Part shown: positions 16,070 through 24,534 of the stretch, piece after piece | Layout of the letters: each line of letters starts with the position of its first letter | Numbering within the stretch: position 1 is the first letter of the stretch | Origin: NIOZ-UU35 sp964344175 | GTDB taxonomy: Bacteria > Chloroflexota > Anaerolineae > Anaerolineales > UBA11858 | Assembly (NCBI GenBank): GCA_964344175.1 | Contig: CAYFMI010000006.1 | Span: 10,603-74,602 of the forward strand | DNA: 64,000 nt | Direction: 5' to 3' | Translations under genes and position numbers: made by a program | Notes under the pieces: generated by a model | What the model was told of the DNA's origin: nothing | The model's database searches: none | Seen by the model: the letters and a program-made list of their open reading frames with translations, nothing else

Positions 16070-16459
16070 ATGGAACGCTATTTCTTCGTCATTGGCTCTG
16101 TCTTCGCCGGATTAGCTGTAGCAGCAGGCGCGTTTGGCGCGCATGGATTGAAAGAACTGGTCACCCCCGAACGATTGGCAACCTGGGAGAAAGCCGTCCG
16201 TTATCAGATGTATCATGCCCTGGCGCTGATGTTCATTGCCTGGGCGGTCACGCAGTGGTGGAACCGCACGAACACCTTCCGAGCGGCGGGTTGGTTTTTC
16301 GTATTGGGGATTCTTCTGTTTTCGGGCAGTTTGTATTACCTTGTCCTCAAAGGCGATCTGACTTTCAAGGGCATCAGCCTGGGGATGGTCACCCCGATTG
16401 GCGGTGTGTTCTTCGTGATGGGCTGGCTGGCTATGGTTGTGGCGGCCTGGCGGGGCTGA
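16070..16459 (+). CDS. DUF423 (YgdD-type) membrane protein
   Basis: 129 aa, four helices, the standard size for DUF423. Diagnostic: the N-terminal GSVFAGLAVAAGAFGAHGLKE, RLATWEKAVRYQMYHALALM, FSGSLYYLVLKGDLTFKGISLGMVTPIGGVFFVMGW. Function of the family is unknown. AAGGAGAT ribosome site. Its 3' end overlaps the convergent carotenoid-hydratase-like gene by 29 bases, with no room for a separate terminator. Confidence 0.9.
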   Translation: MERYFFVIGSVFAGLAVAAGAFGAHGLKELVTPERLATWEKAVRYQMYHALALMFIAWAVTQWWNRTNTFRAAGWFFVLGILLFSGSLYYLVLKGDLTFKGISLGMVTPIGGVFFVMGWLAMVVAAWRG

Positions 16460-17216
16460 CCGCACAGAAAGCCCACAGCACCCAAAACAGCATGGCAACT
16501 GCGCCAATTGCTGCCGGGGCAAATAACCCGGCGTGGACAGCGCTCAACACAGTCCCGAACCCCATAACGGCGTAGCCCCAGATCGCCCAGCGATCGTTTA
16601 ATCCAGCCGCATCTACTTGTGGGATGCGGCTGCTGATTTTAAGGTAGATTAGCATGGTGATAAAAGTAGTCAGCCACCAACCCCAGAAATTTTGCAGGGG
16701 AATTCCAAAATAGTCCCCGGCCTGATCCCACACCCAATGGCCGCGCTGCACCATCACCGGGTCGAGCACCAAATCCCAGGAGAGCATGATCCCACCGGTC
16801 ACGGCTGCCAGCCCCAATATTCGCCAGCGCTCATCCCAGCCTCGGGGCAGAATCCAATCGGCCATCACGTAGGCCGGGTACATCATGTAAAACCACACCA
16901 TCGGGATCACATAGGGAACCAGGCCTAAAAACAGTCTCCCCAGGGAGCTGGTGTAGTGATAGTTACCAAAAATCCAACCGGTCGCTACCCCCACGCTTTC
17001 GGCAAGCAGCGTTAGCACAACGGACAATGCAAGCAGCACAAATGCACGCCTTTTTCCATCCCGGTGAACGGCGTAGAAAAAGGAGAAAGCCAACGCCAAG
17101 ACAGGATGCAGGAAAAATGTCCACAATTGATAGGGCCAGCCCAGAAATAAACGGGCATAGAGATAGATTGTGAGGGTCGTATAAGCCCAGAAGAATAGGA
17201 TTATCAATCGGCGCAT
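16431..17216 (-). CDS. Carotenoid biosynthesis membrane protein, CruF/DUF422 family
   Basis: 261 aa with about seven helices. It has the family pattern: GVATGWIFGNYHYTSSLGRLFLGLVPYVIPMVWFYMMYPAYVMAD, then SWDLVLDPVMVQRGHWVWDQAGDYFGIPLQNFWGWWL. CruF proteins are 1',2'-hydratases acting on the psi-ends of carotenoids in the membrane; related archaeal and actinobacterial members make C50 carotenoids, so the exact reaction is open. The start follows the GNAT gene stop by 2 bases, indicating one operon. No other carotenoid gene (crtB, crtI) is in the window. Confidence 0.82.
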   Translation of the reverse strand: MRRLIILFFWAYTTLTIYLYARLFLGWPYQLWTFFLHPVLALAFSFFYAVHRDGKRRAFVLLALSVVLTLLAESVGVATGWIFGNYHYTSSLGRLFLGLVPYVIPMVWFYMMYPAYVMADWILPRGWDERWRILGLAAVTGGIMLSWDLVLDPVMVQRGHWVWDQAGDYFGIPLQNFWGWWLTTFITMLIYLKISSRIPQVDAAGLNDRWAIWGYAVMGFGTVLSAVHAGLFAPAAIGAVAMLFWVLWAFCAVSPARPPQP

Positions 17217-17218
17217 CG

Positions 17219-18211
17219 CTATAACGCAATCCCCATGCGGTGGTAGGCTTTTCTGCGTTCGAACCCGGACTCAAGGGCCGCGGCAGCAACGGCATCCATC
17301 CACACTGGCACAGACATCTCTACCCGGCGGCCAGAAGCCACAGAAGTAACCCGGTGCAGCAGATACCGCACCAGATAGGGGGCCAATGCGGCATGGGCAG
17401 GATCCAGGCGCGCCCATAGGGCATTGAAGCCTTTCTCGCGCAGCGGGATCGAGTACTCGCCGCGCCCAATTATCTGTCCATCTGCCGCAGAACGAATGAG
17501 AAAGTTCTCTTCGCGAACCCCTTGGGCAAACATCAACAGGGGATATAACAAGCGGATCATCAGCGGCTGGCGGAAGCGTCCCGCTTCCACCGGCTCATAG
17601 GTGTGCATATTTGCTGGCACCAGGCGCTTTTCGAGTTCGAAGCGCGGCTGCCAATCGAATTTACGAAGATCAGACTGAAAATAACCTATGGGCAATTGCG
17701 GCATGAGTGTCGGCTCATCTGGGAAAGCTTCGAATTCAATTTGGCCGCTATAGGTTTCGAACCCCAATCGCGCGTACAGTGTGTGCGCGGGCAGGTTACC
17801 ATCAATGACGCTTAGCCAGGCCGTTTTTCCGCCTGCATCACGGATGATTTCAAGGCCCCTTTCAACCAGCTTGCGGGCAATCCCCCGGCGGCGATATTCA
17901 GGCAAAACGGCCACGGTCCCCACAATCCAAGTATGGGTGACGCCATGACGCTGCACCATCGTGACGCCAACGATAGCGCCATCTTCTTCCCAGACACAGC
18001 CGCGCAGCAGGTCGCGCACCGCCGATGAGAAGAAGCCCGCCATGCGGATCAAGGGCCAAATGCGGTGTAAGTTGCCGACAGTCTCAAGGATGTATTCCTT
18101 TTCGTCGGTTTGCACACTCCAGTGTTCGTTTTCTGGGTAATGAAAACTGGAGGCAATTAATTGGCCCAGGGGAATGATATCACGGGGGAGTTGGATGTCG
18201 CGGATACTCAT
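17219..18211 (-). CDS. GNAT family N-acetyltransferase
   Basis: 330 aa. The N-terminal half is a GNAT domain (about 1-155), with the acetyl-CoA loop in VGTVAVLPEYRRRGIARKLVERGLEII and the following TAWLSVIDGNLPAHTLYARLGF. The C-terminal 170 residues resemble a second, degenerate GNAT-like half ending RRVEMSVPVWMDAVAAAALESGFERRKAYHRMGIAL. The acceptor substrate is not evident. It sits between the conserved protein at 18219 (7 bases apart) and the carotenoid gene (2 bases apart), so the three may share a transcript. Confidence 0.82.
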   Translation of the reverse strand: MSIRDIQLPRDIIPLGQLIASSFHYPENEHWSVQTDEKEYILETVGNLHRIWPLIRMAGFFSSAVRDLLRGCVWEEDGAIVGVTMVQRHGVTHTWIVGTVAVLPEYRRRGIARKLVERGLEIIRDAGGKTAWLSVIDGNLPAHTLYARLGFETYSGQIEFEAFPDEPTLMPQLPIGYFQSDLRKFDWQPRFELEKRLVPANMHTYEPVEAGRFRQPLMIRLLYPLLMFAQGVREENFLIRSAADGQIIGRGEYSIPLREKGFNALWARLDPAHAALAPYLVRYLLHRVTSVASGRRVEMSVPVWMDAVAAAALESGFERRKAYHRMGIAL

Positions 18212-18218
18212 TGTGCCT

Positions 18219-19133
18219 CTAATTTAATACTTCGATGTTAGGTTCCAGGGGAATACGCTCGATCAGATCTAGAAAGTCGGCTTCGGTGACATCTGATTGG
18301 GGCTTGTCTATCAGGGCAAGCAAGGTTGCTTCCATAACATTGGTGCCAAAACTACGCCCTTCGAAGCGCGGCGTAGTCGTTACTAAAATGTGCAAATTGC
18401 GCTGGCGCAATTCCTCGACATTGCGGGCGGTGGTGGTATTGGTAATGACGATTTTCCCGCTGAGGTCATCCGGCATATGCGCCCGGATGGAAACAAAATC
18501 TCCGGCGAGAATGTCGGCGTCATCATAATAGCGGGTCCACTTTGGCTCTGGGGGGTGATCTTGAGCGGAGCCCAGGGGATAGAACCACTTAAAGGGCATT
18601 TGCGTAATCACCGGGAGCAGCATCGCCGCCACAACCCGGACACCTGCCAAACTGCGAATAGGAATGGGCAATCCCAGTGAGAACAGGAAATCGCAAAAGG
18701 TGGTTTCACACCCCGCGCTGACCAGGGCTTCGGCCATGGCATAGCGATCGACGGCATTGGTTTTCATGGCCTTCATGCCACACAGTGTCTTTCCTTCGGC
18801 ATTGAGATAACGCTCTAAAGCAGCCAGGGCACGCTGCACTAACAATCCCTTAACGCCGTTGCCGTCGCCAATTTTGCTAATTTTCACCGCATCATGAATC
18901 TGCTTCACCTCGCGGAAAGGATAGCGCCGCGCCCCAACTGCCAGATAGAATTCCAGACCGCCCACTCCAAAAGCATCCACTTTTCCGTCGTAGGATCGAT
19001 ACATCTCGACTGCTTTCTTGAGATTCCCATTCATCCCTTGCCGCGAAAGTTCGACCGGCTGCCCTAAGAACTCACACTGTGTCGTATGATCGCGTGAGGA
19101 TGATCCCACGCTGATCGAAAGCACTTTTTTCAT
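18219..19133 (-). CDS. Conserved protein of the family often labelled 'quinate 5-dehydrogenase'
   Basis: 304 aa. ATG 19133 is chosen because GGAGG lies 7 bases upstream; the open frame above it overlaps an R1 remnant and is not coding. Family-like blocks: MKKVLSISVGSSSRDHTTQCEFLG, KVDAFGVGGLEFYLAVGARRYPFRE, VDRYAMAEALVSAGCETTFCDFLFSLGLPIPIRS, KIVITNTTTARNVEELRQRNLHILVTTTPRFEGRSFGTNVMEA. I recall this family in Chloroflexota and Firmicutes under the name quinate 5-dehydrogenase, but I see no classical Rossmann GxGxxG and know of no biochemical proof. Treat the function as unknown. Confidence 0.6.
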   Translation of the reverse strand: MKKVLSISVGSSSRDHTTQCEFLGQPVELSRQGMNGNLKKAVEMYRSYDGKVDAFGVGGLEFYLAVGARRYPFREVKQIHDAVKISKIGDGNGVKGLLVQRALAALERYLNAEGKTLCGMKAMKTNAVDRYAMAEALVSAGCETTFCDFLFSLGLPIPIRSLAGVRVVAAMLLPVITQMPFKWFYPLGSAQDHPPEPKWTRYYDDADILAGDFVSIRAHMPDDLSGKIVITNTTTARNVEELRQRNLHILVTTTPRFEGRSFGTNVMEATLLALIDKPQSDVTEADFLDLIERIPLEPNIEVLN

Positions 19134-19172
19134 AGCTTGCCTCCAGAAACCATTGCTGCAAAGAGTAGTGAC

Positions 19173-19225
19173 AGAGCTTATGCAGTTTGATGAAAGATAT
19201 TCCTGCGTAAGTGCGCAACTGCCAG
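19173..19225 (-). mobile_element. R1 MITE-like element, copy d (decayed)
   Basis: Reverse-orientation remnant: AGAGCTTATGCAGTTTGATGAAAGATATTCC followed by TGCGTAAGTGCGCAACTGCCAG. Both ends carry several changes. It lies in a 334-base gap whose only other content is the terminator at 19311. Confidence 0.5.
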
Positions 19226-19310
19226 GTAATTCACTCATCTTACCATGATGAAGAACCCCGCTGCAAGCGGCGCGGTACTCTGGCTTTTTCCGCATAAATT
19301 GCAGGAAAAC

Positions 19311-19348
19311 AAAACTGGGTATGCCGGATTGCATGGGTACCCAGTTTT
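19311..19348 (-). terminator. Intrinsic terminator of the ccm operon
   Basis: AAAACTGGGTA (19311-19321) pairs with TACCCAGTTTT (19338-19348), 16-base loop; read leftward it is followed by TTTTGTTTT. It lies 120 bases beyond the last ccm gene. Confidence 0.7.
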
Positions 19349-19467
19349 TGAAGACTCTGGAGCGTACTTCAGAGGGCTGTCATTGCGAACTCAAAGGGGG
19401 TAGCTTTGCGCTTTCACCACCCACAGTGACAGTCTTTCGCCAATATTTCAGTGCGCCATCGAATGAT

Positions 19468-19623
19468 TTATTGATCTATCTCTTCAAGCAATTGCAGATC
19501 TTTTTTCAGGTTGCGAAATCGCACCACAAAACTCATCAGGTATACACCCAGCACAACGGCCAAAACAGCGTACCCGGCAATCATATAATTAAAAGTATCA
19601 GGTGTGGTTTGCTGTAATAACAT
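19468..19623 (-). CDS. ccmD: CcmD-like small membrane protein
   Basis: 51-aa ORF found by translating the gap after ccmC. AGGAG lies 7 bases before its ATG. It has a short polar N-terminus (MLLQQTTPDTFNYM), one helix (IAGYAVLAVVLGVYLMSFVVRF), then a basic-to-acidic amphipathic tail (RNLKKDLQLLEEIDQ). This layout, the length and the place right after ccmC match CcmD, which helps release heme-loaded CcmE from CcmABC. CcmD sequences are poorly conserved, so the call rests on position and topology. Confidence 0.8.
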   Translation of the reverse strand: MLLQQTTPDTFNYMIAGYAVLAVVLGVYLMSFVVRFRNLKKDLQLLEEIDQ

Positions 19624-19673
19624 TTTCAAACTCCTATCTTGATCAACATAAGACGGTCACTGAATAACAGTCT

Positions 19674-20372
19674 TCAGGCAGAAATCTTCAGGCGCAGTTC
19701 TTCAACTTTGGCCGCCAGCTTGCCCATACGAACCCGATGCCAGAATAAATCGACAAAGAGTACCGAGAAGGTAAACAAGCTGAAGAAAAAAGCTGTTTTC
19801 ATCGGGCCGGTCATGCTGAAGCTGCCCTCGGCTCCGGGGTCACTGTTCCCCACCACAACCGGGTGAATGGTGCGCAGCAAACGAATGGAAATGAAGGTCA
19901 GGGGAACGCTGAGGAACCCCAACACAGCATAGACCGCCCCAAAGCGCGCTCTGCGGTCTGGGTCTTCAATACCCTGACGCAGCATCATGTAGGCCGCATA
20001 AATCAACTCGACAATTGTCGCCGTTGTCAGGCGAGGATCCCACGTCCACCAGGTATTCCAAATTGGCCGTGCCCAGATCGACCCCATGATGATGGCAATA
20101 AAGAAGAAGACGAGACTGATTTCGATGGCTGCAAGGCCAGCAATATCATATTTGCGCTCACCCTTAATGAGATAAAGCACACCGACGACCGCAGCTACCA
20201 GAAAGCCCAGCATTCCTACCCAGGCTGTTGCAACGTGGAAGTAGAAAACTTTCTGCACCTGGCCCATCGTGCGCTCCATGGGGGCGTAGACAAACACTAA
20301 CAGCACAGCCACAACAAAGAACATGGCCGTCAGGGTATCGAGGATAGATAAAAATTTAGGTTTTGATTCCAT
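19674..20372 (-). CDS. ccmC: Heme exporter/chaperone subunit CcmC
   Basis: 232 aa, six helices. It contains the tryptophan-rich WWD motif (IWNTWWTWDPRLTTATIVELIYAAYM) and the two external histidines that ligate heme (YFHVATAWVGM before the motif and IRLLRTIHPVVV after it). CcmC presents heme to CcmE on the outer face of the membrane. AAAGGAG precedes the ATG. It lies between ccmB and ccmD in the leftward operon. Length is close to the usual 230-245 residues. Confidence 0.95.
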   Translation of the reverse strand: MESKPKFLSILDTLTAMFFVVAVLLVFVYAPMERTMGQVQKVFYFHVATAWVGMLGFLVAAVVGVLYLIKGERKYDIAGLAAIEISLVFFFIAIIMGSIWARPIWNTWWTWDPRLTTATIVELIYAAYMMLRQGIEDPDRRARFGAVYAVLGFLSVPLTFISIRLLRTIHPVVVGNSDPGAEGSFSMTGPMKTAFFFSLFTFSVLFVDLFWHRVRMGKLAAKVEELRLKISA

Positions 20373-20400
20373 AAAGAAACTCCTTTAAGTTGCGGTTATC

Positions 20401-20472
20401 AGTCGCAAGTCCTATGTCCCGTCGGCAGGCATCGAGCCAGAAACGGCGAGTTTGGGCTGGCAACTTGCGACT
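20401..20472. repeat. Inverted repeat AGTCGCAAGT between ccmB and ccmC
   Basis: AGTCGCAAGT (20401-20410) and ACTTGCGACT (20463-20472) frame a 52-base GC-rich spacer in the 109-base gap. Related TTGCGA/TTGCGG words recur around it. Role unknown; possibly an mRNA-stabilising or REP-like element. Confidence 0.45.
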
Positions 20473-20481
20473 TGAGACTCT

Positions 20482-21165
20482 CTACTCCTCAACGACATAA
20501 TCAAAAAACATAAATGCGACAGCGATAAAGATCACATCGTACACTATGAGCAAATTAATCCAGGCTTGAATTTCGGCCCAGGCAAAACCCTGCAGAAAAC
20601 CGCCACTGGCTTTGACCGCAGCGATCAGCACCGGCACAACCAATGGGAAGAGCAAAATTGGCAGCAGAATATCGCGGGTGCGGGCCTGCACTGCCATGGT
20701 TGAGAGCAGTGTCCCTACGGCTACATACCCAATAGAGCCTAGCAACACCACCAACAACAAGCCCGGATGAAAGAGGTTGATGTTGTATAGCACACTGTAA
20801 ACTGGTAAGACAATCAACTCAACGACAAACATAAACACCAGATTGCCAATAGCTTTACCAAAATAAATCGCGCTGCGATCCACCGGAGCGAGCAACAAAC
20901 CATCCAGGCAGCCGCGGTCTTTCTCGGTAGCCATCGACCGGTTGAGTCCCAATGTTCCCGCAAAGGCAAAGGTCACCCATAAAACGCCAGAGGTAACACT
21001 GGCTCTAGCGCTGGCATCCAACTCCAGGGCGAAATTAAAAATCAAGATCACTAACAAAGCGAATACCAGCATTGCCGTGAGAAGTTCCCGGCTGCGCCAC
21101 TCAGCGGCTAAATCTTTGCGGACAACGGCAGTCAACGCCCGGAGAAAATTTCGAAGATTTTTCAT
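20482..21165 (-). CDS. ccmB: Heme exporter subunit CcmB
   Basis: 227 aa, six helices: permease partner of CcmA. Typical N-terminus LRALTAVVRKDLAAEWRSRE, then LWVTFAFAGTLGLNRSMATEKDRGCLDGLLLAPVDRSAIYFGKAIGN. CcmAB uses ATP to drive release of holo-CcmE rather than moving heme itself. I place the start at ATG 21165, which gives the normal CcmB N-terminus, although a TTG at 21192 overlaps the ccmA stop (TTGA) and could couple translation; neither has a strong ribosome site. Confidence 0.92.
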   Translation of the reverse strand: MKNLRNFLRALTAVVRKDLAAEWRSRELLTAMLVFALLVILIFNFALELDASARASVTSGVLWVTFAFAGTLGLNRSMATEKDRGCLDGLLLAPVDRSAIYFGKAIGNLVFMFVVELIVLPVYSVLYNINLFHPGLLLVVLLGSIGYVAVGTLLSTMAVQARTRDILLPILLFPLVVPVLIAAVKASGGFLQGFAWAEIQAWINLLIVYDVIFIAVAFMFFDYVVEE

Positions 21166-21188
21166 ATCTATTTCACAGGGTTGAACTT

Positions 21189-21887
21189 TCAACCCCTAAG
21201 CGCGCCTCGGTAGAATGCCAGTAAATCGTTCGGGGCGACTTCGTTTCGCCCTGCAGACGCGACTACTTTCCCTTGAGAAAGAATATCAAAGCGCGAGGCC
21301 AGGTCGGCTGTGCGCGACAAATCGTGCGATGTCATCACCACTGTGCGCCCTTTGGCCGCCACTTCGCGCAAAACGCCATCGAGCATATTGCAGGCTTCTT
21401 GATCTAAACCGGTGTGGGGTTCATCGAAGAGCATCACTTCTGGGTTGTGCAAGACAGCCCGGCCAATTGCAAGGCGTTGCTGCATGCCGCGCGAGAAGGT
21501 GCGCACCAGATCCCGGCGACGAGGGTATAGCCCCACCATTTGCAAGACTTCCTCAATGCGCCTCGGCAGGTCATCAACCGCGTACATGCGTCCATAAAAA
21601 CGTAAGTTTTCTTCCGCAGTCAAATCTCCATAGAGCAAGGGCAAATGTGAAACCACACCTAGGCGGCGGCGCACTGCCGCGGCCTGATCGGGGAGGCGAT
21701 ACCCGGCAATTTGCACGTCGCCCATTAAGGGACGCGAAAGCGAAGCCAGAATACGCAAGAAGGTGGTTTTTCCCGCGCCATTCGGCCCAAGCAAAGCAAC
21801 AAACTCCCCGGCTTGCACTTCAAAATCCAGCCCGCGCAATACGGTTTTTGGGCCAAATCGTTTGATGAGTTTTTTGACGATAATCAT
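21189..21887 (-). CDS. ccmA: Heme exporter ATP-binding subunit CcmA
   Basis: 232-aa ABC ATPase. Walker A GPNGAGKTTFLR, Q-loop VVSHLPLLY, signature FSRGMQQRLAIGRA, Walker B VMLFDEPHTGLD, switch TSHD. Subfamily placed by direct linkage to ccmB, ccmC and ccmD. It follows the diheme lipoprotein gene by 21 bases. Confidence 0.94.
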   Translation of the reverse strand: MIIVKKLIKRFGPKTVLRGLDFEVQAGEFVALLGPNGAGKTTFLRILASLSRPLMGDVQIAGYRLPDQAAAVRRRLGVVSHLPLLYGDLTAEENLRFYGRMYAVDDLPRRIEEVLQMVGLYPRRRDLVRTFSRGMQQRLAIGRAVLHNPEVMLFDEPHTGLDQEACNMLDGVLREVAAKGRTVVMTSHDLSRTADLASRFDILSQGKVVASAGRNEVAPNDLLAFYRGALRG

Positions 21888-21908
21888 TACAGTCGTTTAT
21901 TCAGGAGC

Positions 21909-23834
21909 TTAACGCTCGATCATCTCTTGCAAACGGGCTTTCAATTCGGCCCGGCGTTTACGGTGAGCATCTTCTGGTAATTCGCCAGCCTTATAGAGAT
22001 CGTCCAGGGCGATGATTGCATCCATAAGATCTTCTTGCGTTTCGGCAGCAGACAGGTCGGAGTTATCATCGAGGTCGTCTTCATCCCAATCGTCATTGGT
22101 ATATCGGTCGCGATTCCAAATATAAAAGCCCACGCCGACCAATGTCAGGCCAAAGGCGCCCAACCCAATAATCAGGCTGGTACTTGAACTGGTCTGATCG
22201 CCCGCCAGCCAATCGGTGCCGGTGTTGGGAGAACCCGACAGCGAGAAACTGAGCGTGTCGCCTGCGCTTAACGATTCGGCTGTGTACGTGCTAAAAGCCA
22301 TTCCTTGCAAATCGCGCGCGCCGGTGTTTTCGAGTTGAGCACTGCGCACTTTGACGCCGTCTTCAGGCGCAATTATTAGAGCCGCCTGTGTATCCAGCGG
22401 AATAGGCAGCGCAAGATCTAGTTTTTCTTTATCATAAGGCATCTCGAAGGCAAAGGTGATCTCATATGGCTCCATAGATGGCCGCACACTGCCCACGCCC
22501 AACCCACCTTCGACGGGTGCATACCGCAGGCGCATGCTCTCTTGGGCGGTCAGATTAGTGGCGCCCTCAGGAAGTTCGAAGATGATGGCCGGTTCATCCC
22601 CATTGGCGGCGCGCACGGTTACATCCGAGGGGTTGGACAATAATATCAACTCAACGACCTGCAAAGTGCCGTCGCCGGTAAACTCGAAGAAAATATGCAA
22701 GCGGTCGATCACCAGGTTCGAGACCTCGGTGGTTGTATCATACACCACAATCTCAAGGATGGTTTCAATGGTGTCGTTGGCTACCTGCGCCAGACCAGAG
22801 CCATAGGTAACCTGATCGTGGTCCACAGTCGCCAGGTAGATCAGCCCATCGCTCATGGGGATATTCTCAAAGAATGCTACGCCGCCTTCTGGCAATGGCA
22901 TCGTCTGAGATGAGGCTTCTTGCATATTCTCATACCCGTACAGGGTGACATCTGCATCTAATGGAATTTCACCCCCCGAGGGGTTTACCACACTCACGCC
23001 AATGGTGCCAATCCCCAAAGATGGTGTTTCGGCAGCCTCCTGTGTGGAGGCAGGAGCCTCTTCAGGAACAGCCGCCTCTGTGGTTTTTGTTTCTGCAGTG
23101 CCTTCTGCTTGAGCATTGTCCACCGTGGGGTTATCAAATGTCAAAGTGCGCAAATGGTATGTCAGCGCCCAATGTTCGTCTTCTGATAATGCAGAAAACT
23201 CGGGCATCTCTTTATGTGCAGAATCAATAGCCGCAAACAAATCATTGGCAGAGCGCGTCCCCATAAAAGCCTGATCGGTAAAATCAATTGGTGAATCAGC
23301 CAGCGAGTCGCTTTCGGGGCCATCGCCGCGCCCGCTCTCGCCATGACATTGCGCACAGTTCTCGCCATAGAGTTCAGCGCCCAGTTCAAGCTGTTCGGAG
23401 GGCATGCTTAGCGAAAAAGCGTAGGCTATCACATTCCAACGTTCAGGCACCGAAAGGCTTTTGAAGGGCGGCATATAGCGCTCCAGGTAGCCGTTGGCGA
23501 CCATTAGATACCAGTCTTCTGGGGTGGCCTGGCGAGCCAGACTCTCGCTGCCAATAGGGGCAACGGGGTTCGGCAATTGGGCAGCATCGGGGCCATCGCC
23601 CAAGCCGGTATCACCATGACAGGGCGCACAGTTCTCAATGTAGATGGCTGCACCCTTAGCGGGATCTGGAGAAAGCATAGGGAACACGGCCGACTCGGCC
23701 GTGGGGGTGGATTGCTGCACCGGGGGTTGATACCCGGGTGGGGGGGTGACATCTTCGGAGAGCGCACCGCAACCGGTGAGTATCACAGCGAACAGGATGA
23801 GTAAATAGGCGATGAAGGGAAAGCGATTTCGCAT
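21909..23834 (-). CDS. Diheme cytochrome c lipoprotein with C-terminal anchor
   Basis: 641 aa from ATG 23834. Signal with lipobox ILTGC (Cys22). Two cytochrome c domains follow: CAPCH at 69-73 with MPPFKSL as likely Met ligand, and CAQCH at 160-164 with EMPEFSALS. A Glu/Ala/Thr linker leads to an all-beta region of about 250 residues, one transmembrane helix (LIIGLGAFGLTLVGVGFYIW) and a cytoplasmic acidic tail with a SHOCT-like ending (IALDDLYKAGELPEDAHRKRRAELKARL). Having both an N-terminal lipid and a C-terminal helix is unusual. It is embedded in the ccm operon, so it is probably both client and possible electron carrier; the beta region resembles the protein at 31257. Confidence 0.85.
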   Translation of the reverse strand: MRNRFPFIAYLLILFAVILTGCGALSEDVTPPPGYQPPVQQSTPTAESAVFPMLSPDPAKGAAIYIENCAPCHGDTGLGDGPDAAQLPNPVAPIGSESLARQATPEDWYLMVANGYLERYMPPFKSLSVPERWNVIAYAFSLSMPSEQLELGAELYGENCAQCHGESGRGDGPESDSLADSPIDFTDQAFMGTRSANDLFAAIDSAHKEMPEFSALSEDEHWALTYHLRTLTFDNPTVDNAQAEGTAETKTTEAAVPEEAPASTQEAAETPSLGIGTIGVSVVNPSGGEIPLDADVTLYGYENMQEASSQTMPLPEGGVAFFENIPMSDGLIYLATVDHDQVTYGSGLAQVANDTIETILEIVVYDTTTEVSNLVIDRLHIFFEFTGDGTLQVVELILLSNPSDVTVRAANGDEPAIIFELPEGATNLTAQESMRLRYAPVEGGLGVGSVRPSMEPYEITFAFEMPYDKEKLDLALPIPLDTQAALIIAPEDGVKVRSAQLENTGARDLQGMAFSTYTAESLSAGDTLSFSLSGSPNTGTDWLAGDQTSSSTSLIIGLGAFGLTLVGVGFYIWNRDRYTNDDWDEDDLDDNSDLSAAETQEDLMDAIIALDDLYKAGELPEDAHRKRRAELKARLQEMIER

Positions 23835-23861
23835 GGTCAATAATCCAATATTTAATATCTA

Positions 23862-23968
23862 TAGGAGTTACGCACTTGCGAGAGGAAAGCCCGAAAAATA
23901 GGGGGGGTGTGGGGCGCTTCGCACCCCCCTATTTTTCGGTAAATTTTCAACGGACTGCGTAAGTCCTA
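23862..23968 (-). mobile_element. R1 MITE-like element, copy e (intact, with target duplication)
   Basis: 107 bp with TAGGAGTTACGCA and TGCGTAAGTCCTA ends, a long internal GAAAAATAGGGGGG / CCCCCCTATTTTTC hairpin, and flanking direct repeats ATCTA (23857-23861 and 23969-23973). It lies inside the ccm operon between the zinc-ribbon and diheme genes, where its hairpin could weaken read-through. Confidence 0.85.
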
Positions 23969-24022
23969 ATCTAATCTTCAGCGAGTAGAATCGGGGAGCG
24001 CGATAAAAAACACACAATGCGC

Positions 24023-24505
24023 TTACGAAAGTTGCGCTCCGCACTTGGGGCAAAAGCGGTCGGATTGCACAACCGCCCCACCACACTGCGGACAAAATCC
24101 ACCCGATTTCTCTTCGCGTGCCCGGCGTCGGGCGGCAATGCGCGCTTCGAGAGCATCGTCGGGGTGGGCGGGCAAATCAAGCGCCGACTCAAGCTGCCCA
24201 GTAGCGGTATCGTCGCTTGCAAAAACGCCTTGCAGTTCATCTAGCTGACGTAAGGTTTCGGCGCCCTGCTGAACCAGTTGCCGCCGCCGCAATGGGTAAT
24301 CTTCTTCAGGAATTTTATTTAGGGCATGATCGAAGTCTAACTCGGAAAGCGCATTGATAACACGGTCTCGTTCGGCCAGCAGCATCGAAAGCTCATGTTC
24401 ATGGTGTGCATCTATTGAGGTGCGGCGCTCAAAAAATGGGCGCGCAATGTATAAGCCTGTGAGCAGTATCACTGCAAGGATGAGGAAAATTGAGCCAATG
24501 TCCAT
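24023..24505 (-). CDS. CcmI-like membrane protein with C-terminal zinc ribbon
   Basis: 160 aa. One N-terminal helix (IFLILAVILLTGLYIARPFF), then a coiled coil (LLAERDRVINALSELDFDHALNKIPEEDYPLRRRQLVQQG) similar to the first part of CcmI and related cytochrome-biogenesis proteins, and a terminal zinc ribbon CPQCGGAVVQSDRFCPKCG. It sits between ccmG and the diheme cytochrome gene. CcmI in proteobacteria hands apocytochrome to CcmH; this short version lacks the TPR domain, so the role is inferred from place and N-terminus only. Confidence 0.75.
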   Translation of the reverse strand: MDIGSIFLILAVILLTGLYIARPFFERRTSIDAHHEHELSMLLAERDRVINALSELDFDHALNKIPEEDYPLRRRQLVQQGAETLRQLDELQGVFASDDTATGQLESALDLPAHPDDALEARIAARRRAREEKSGGFCPQCGGAVVQSDRFCPKCGAQLS

Positions 24506-24534
24506 AATTGTTGTTTAGAAATTCAATGAAACGG

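Noticed and set aside
19134..19334. Extending the 18219 gene to an upstream start
   Set aside because: The extension overlaps a decayed R1 element and has no ribosome site, whereas GGAGG precedes ATG 19133.
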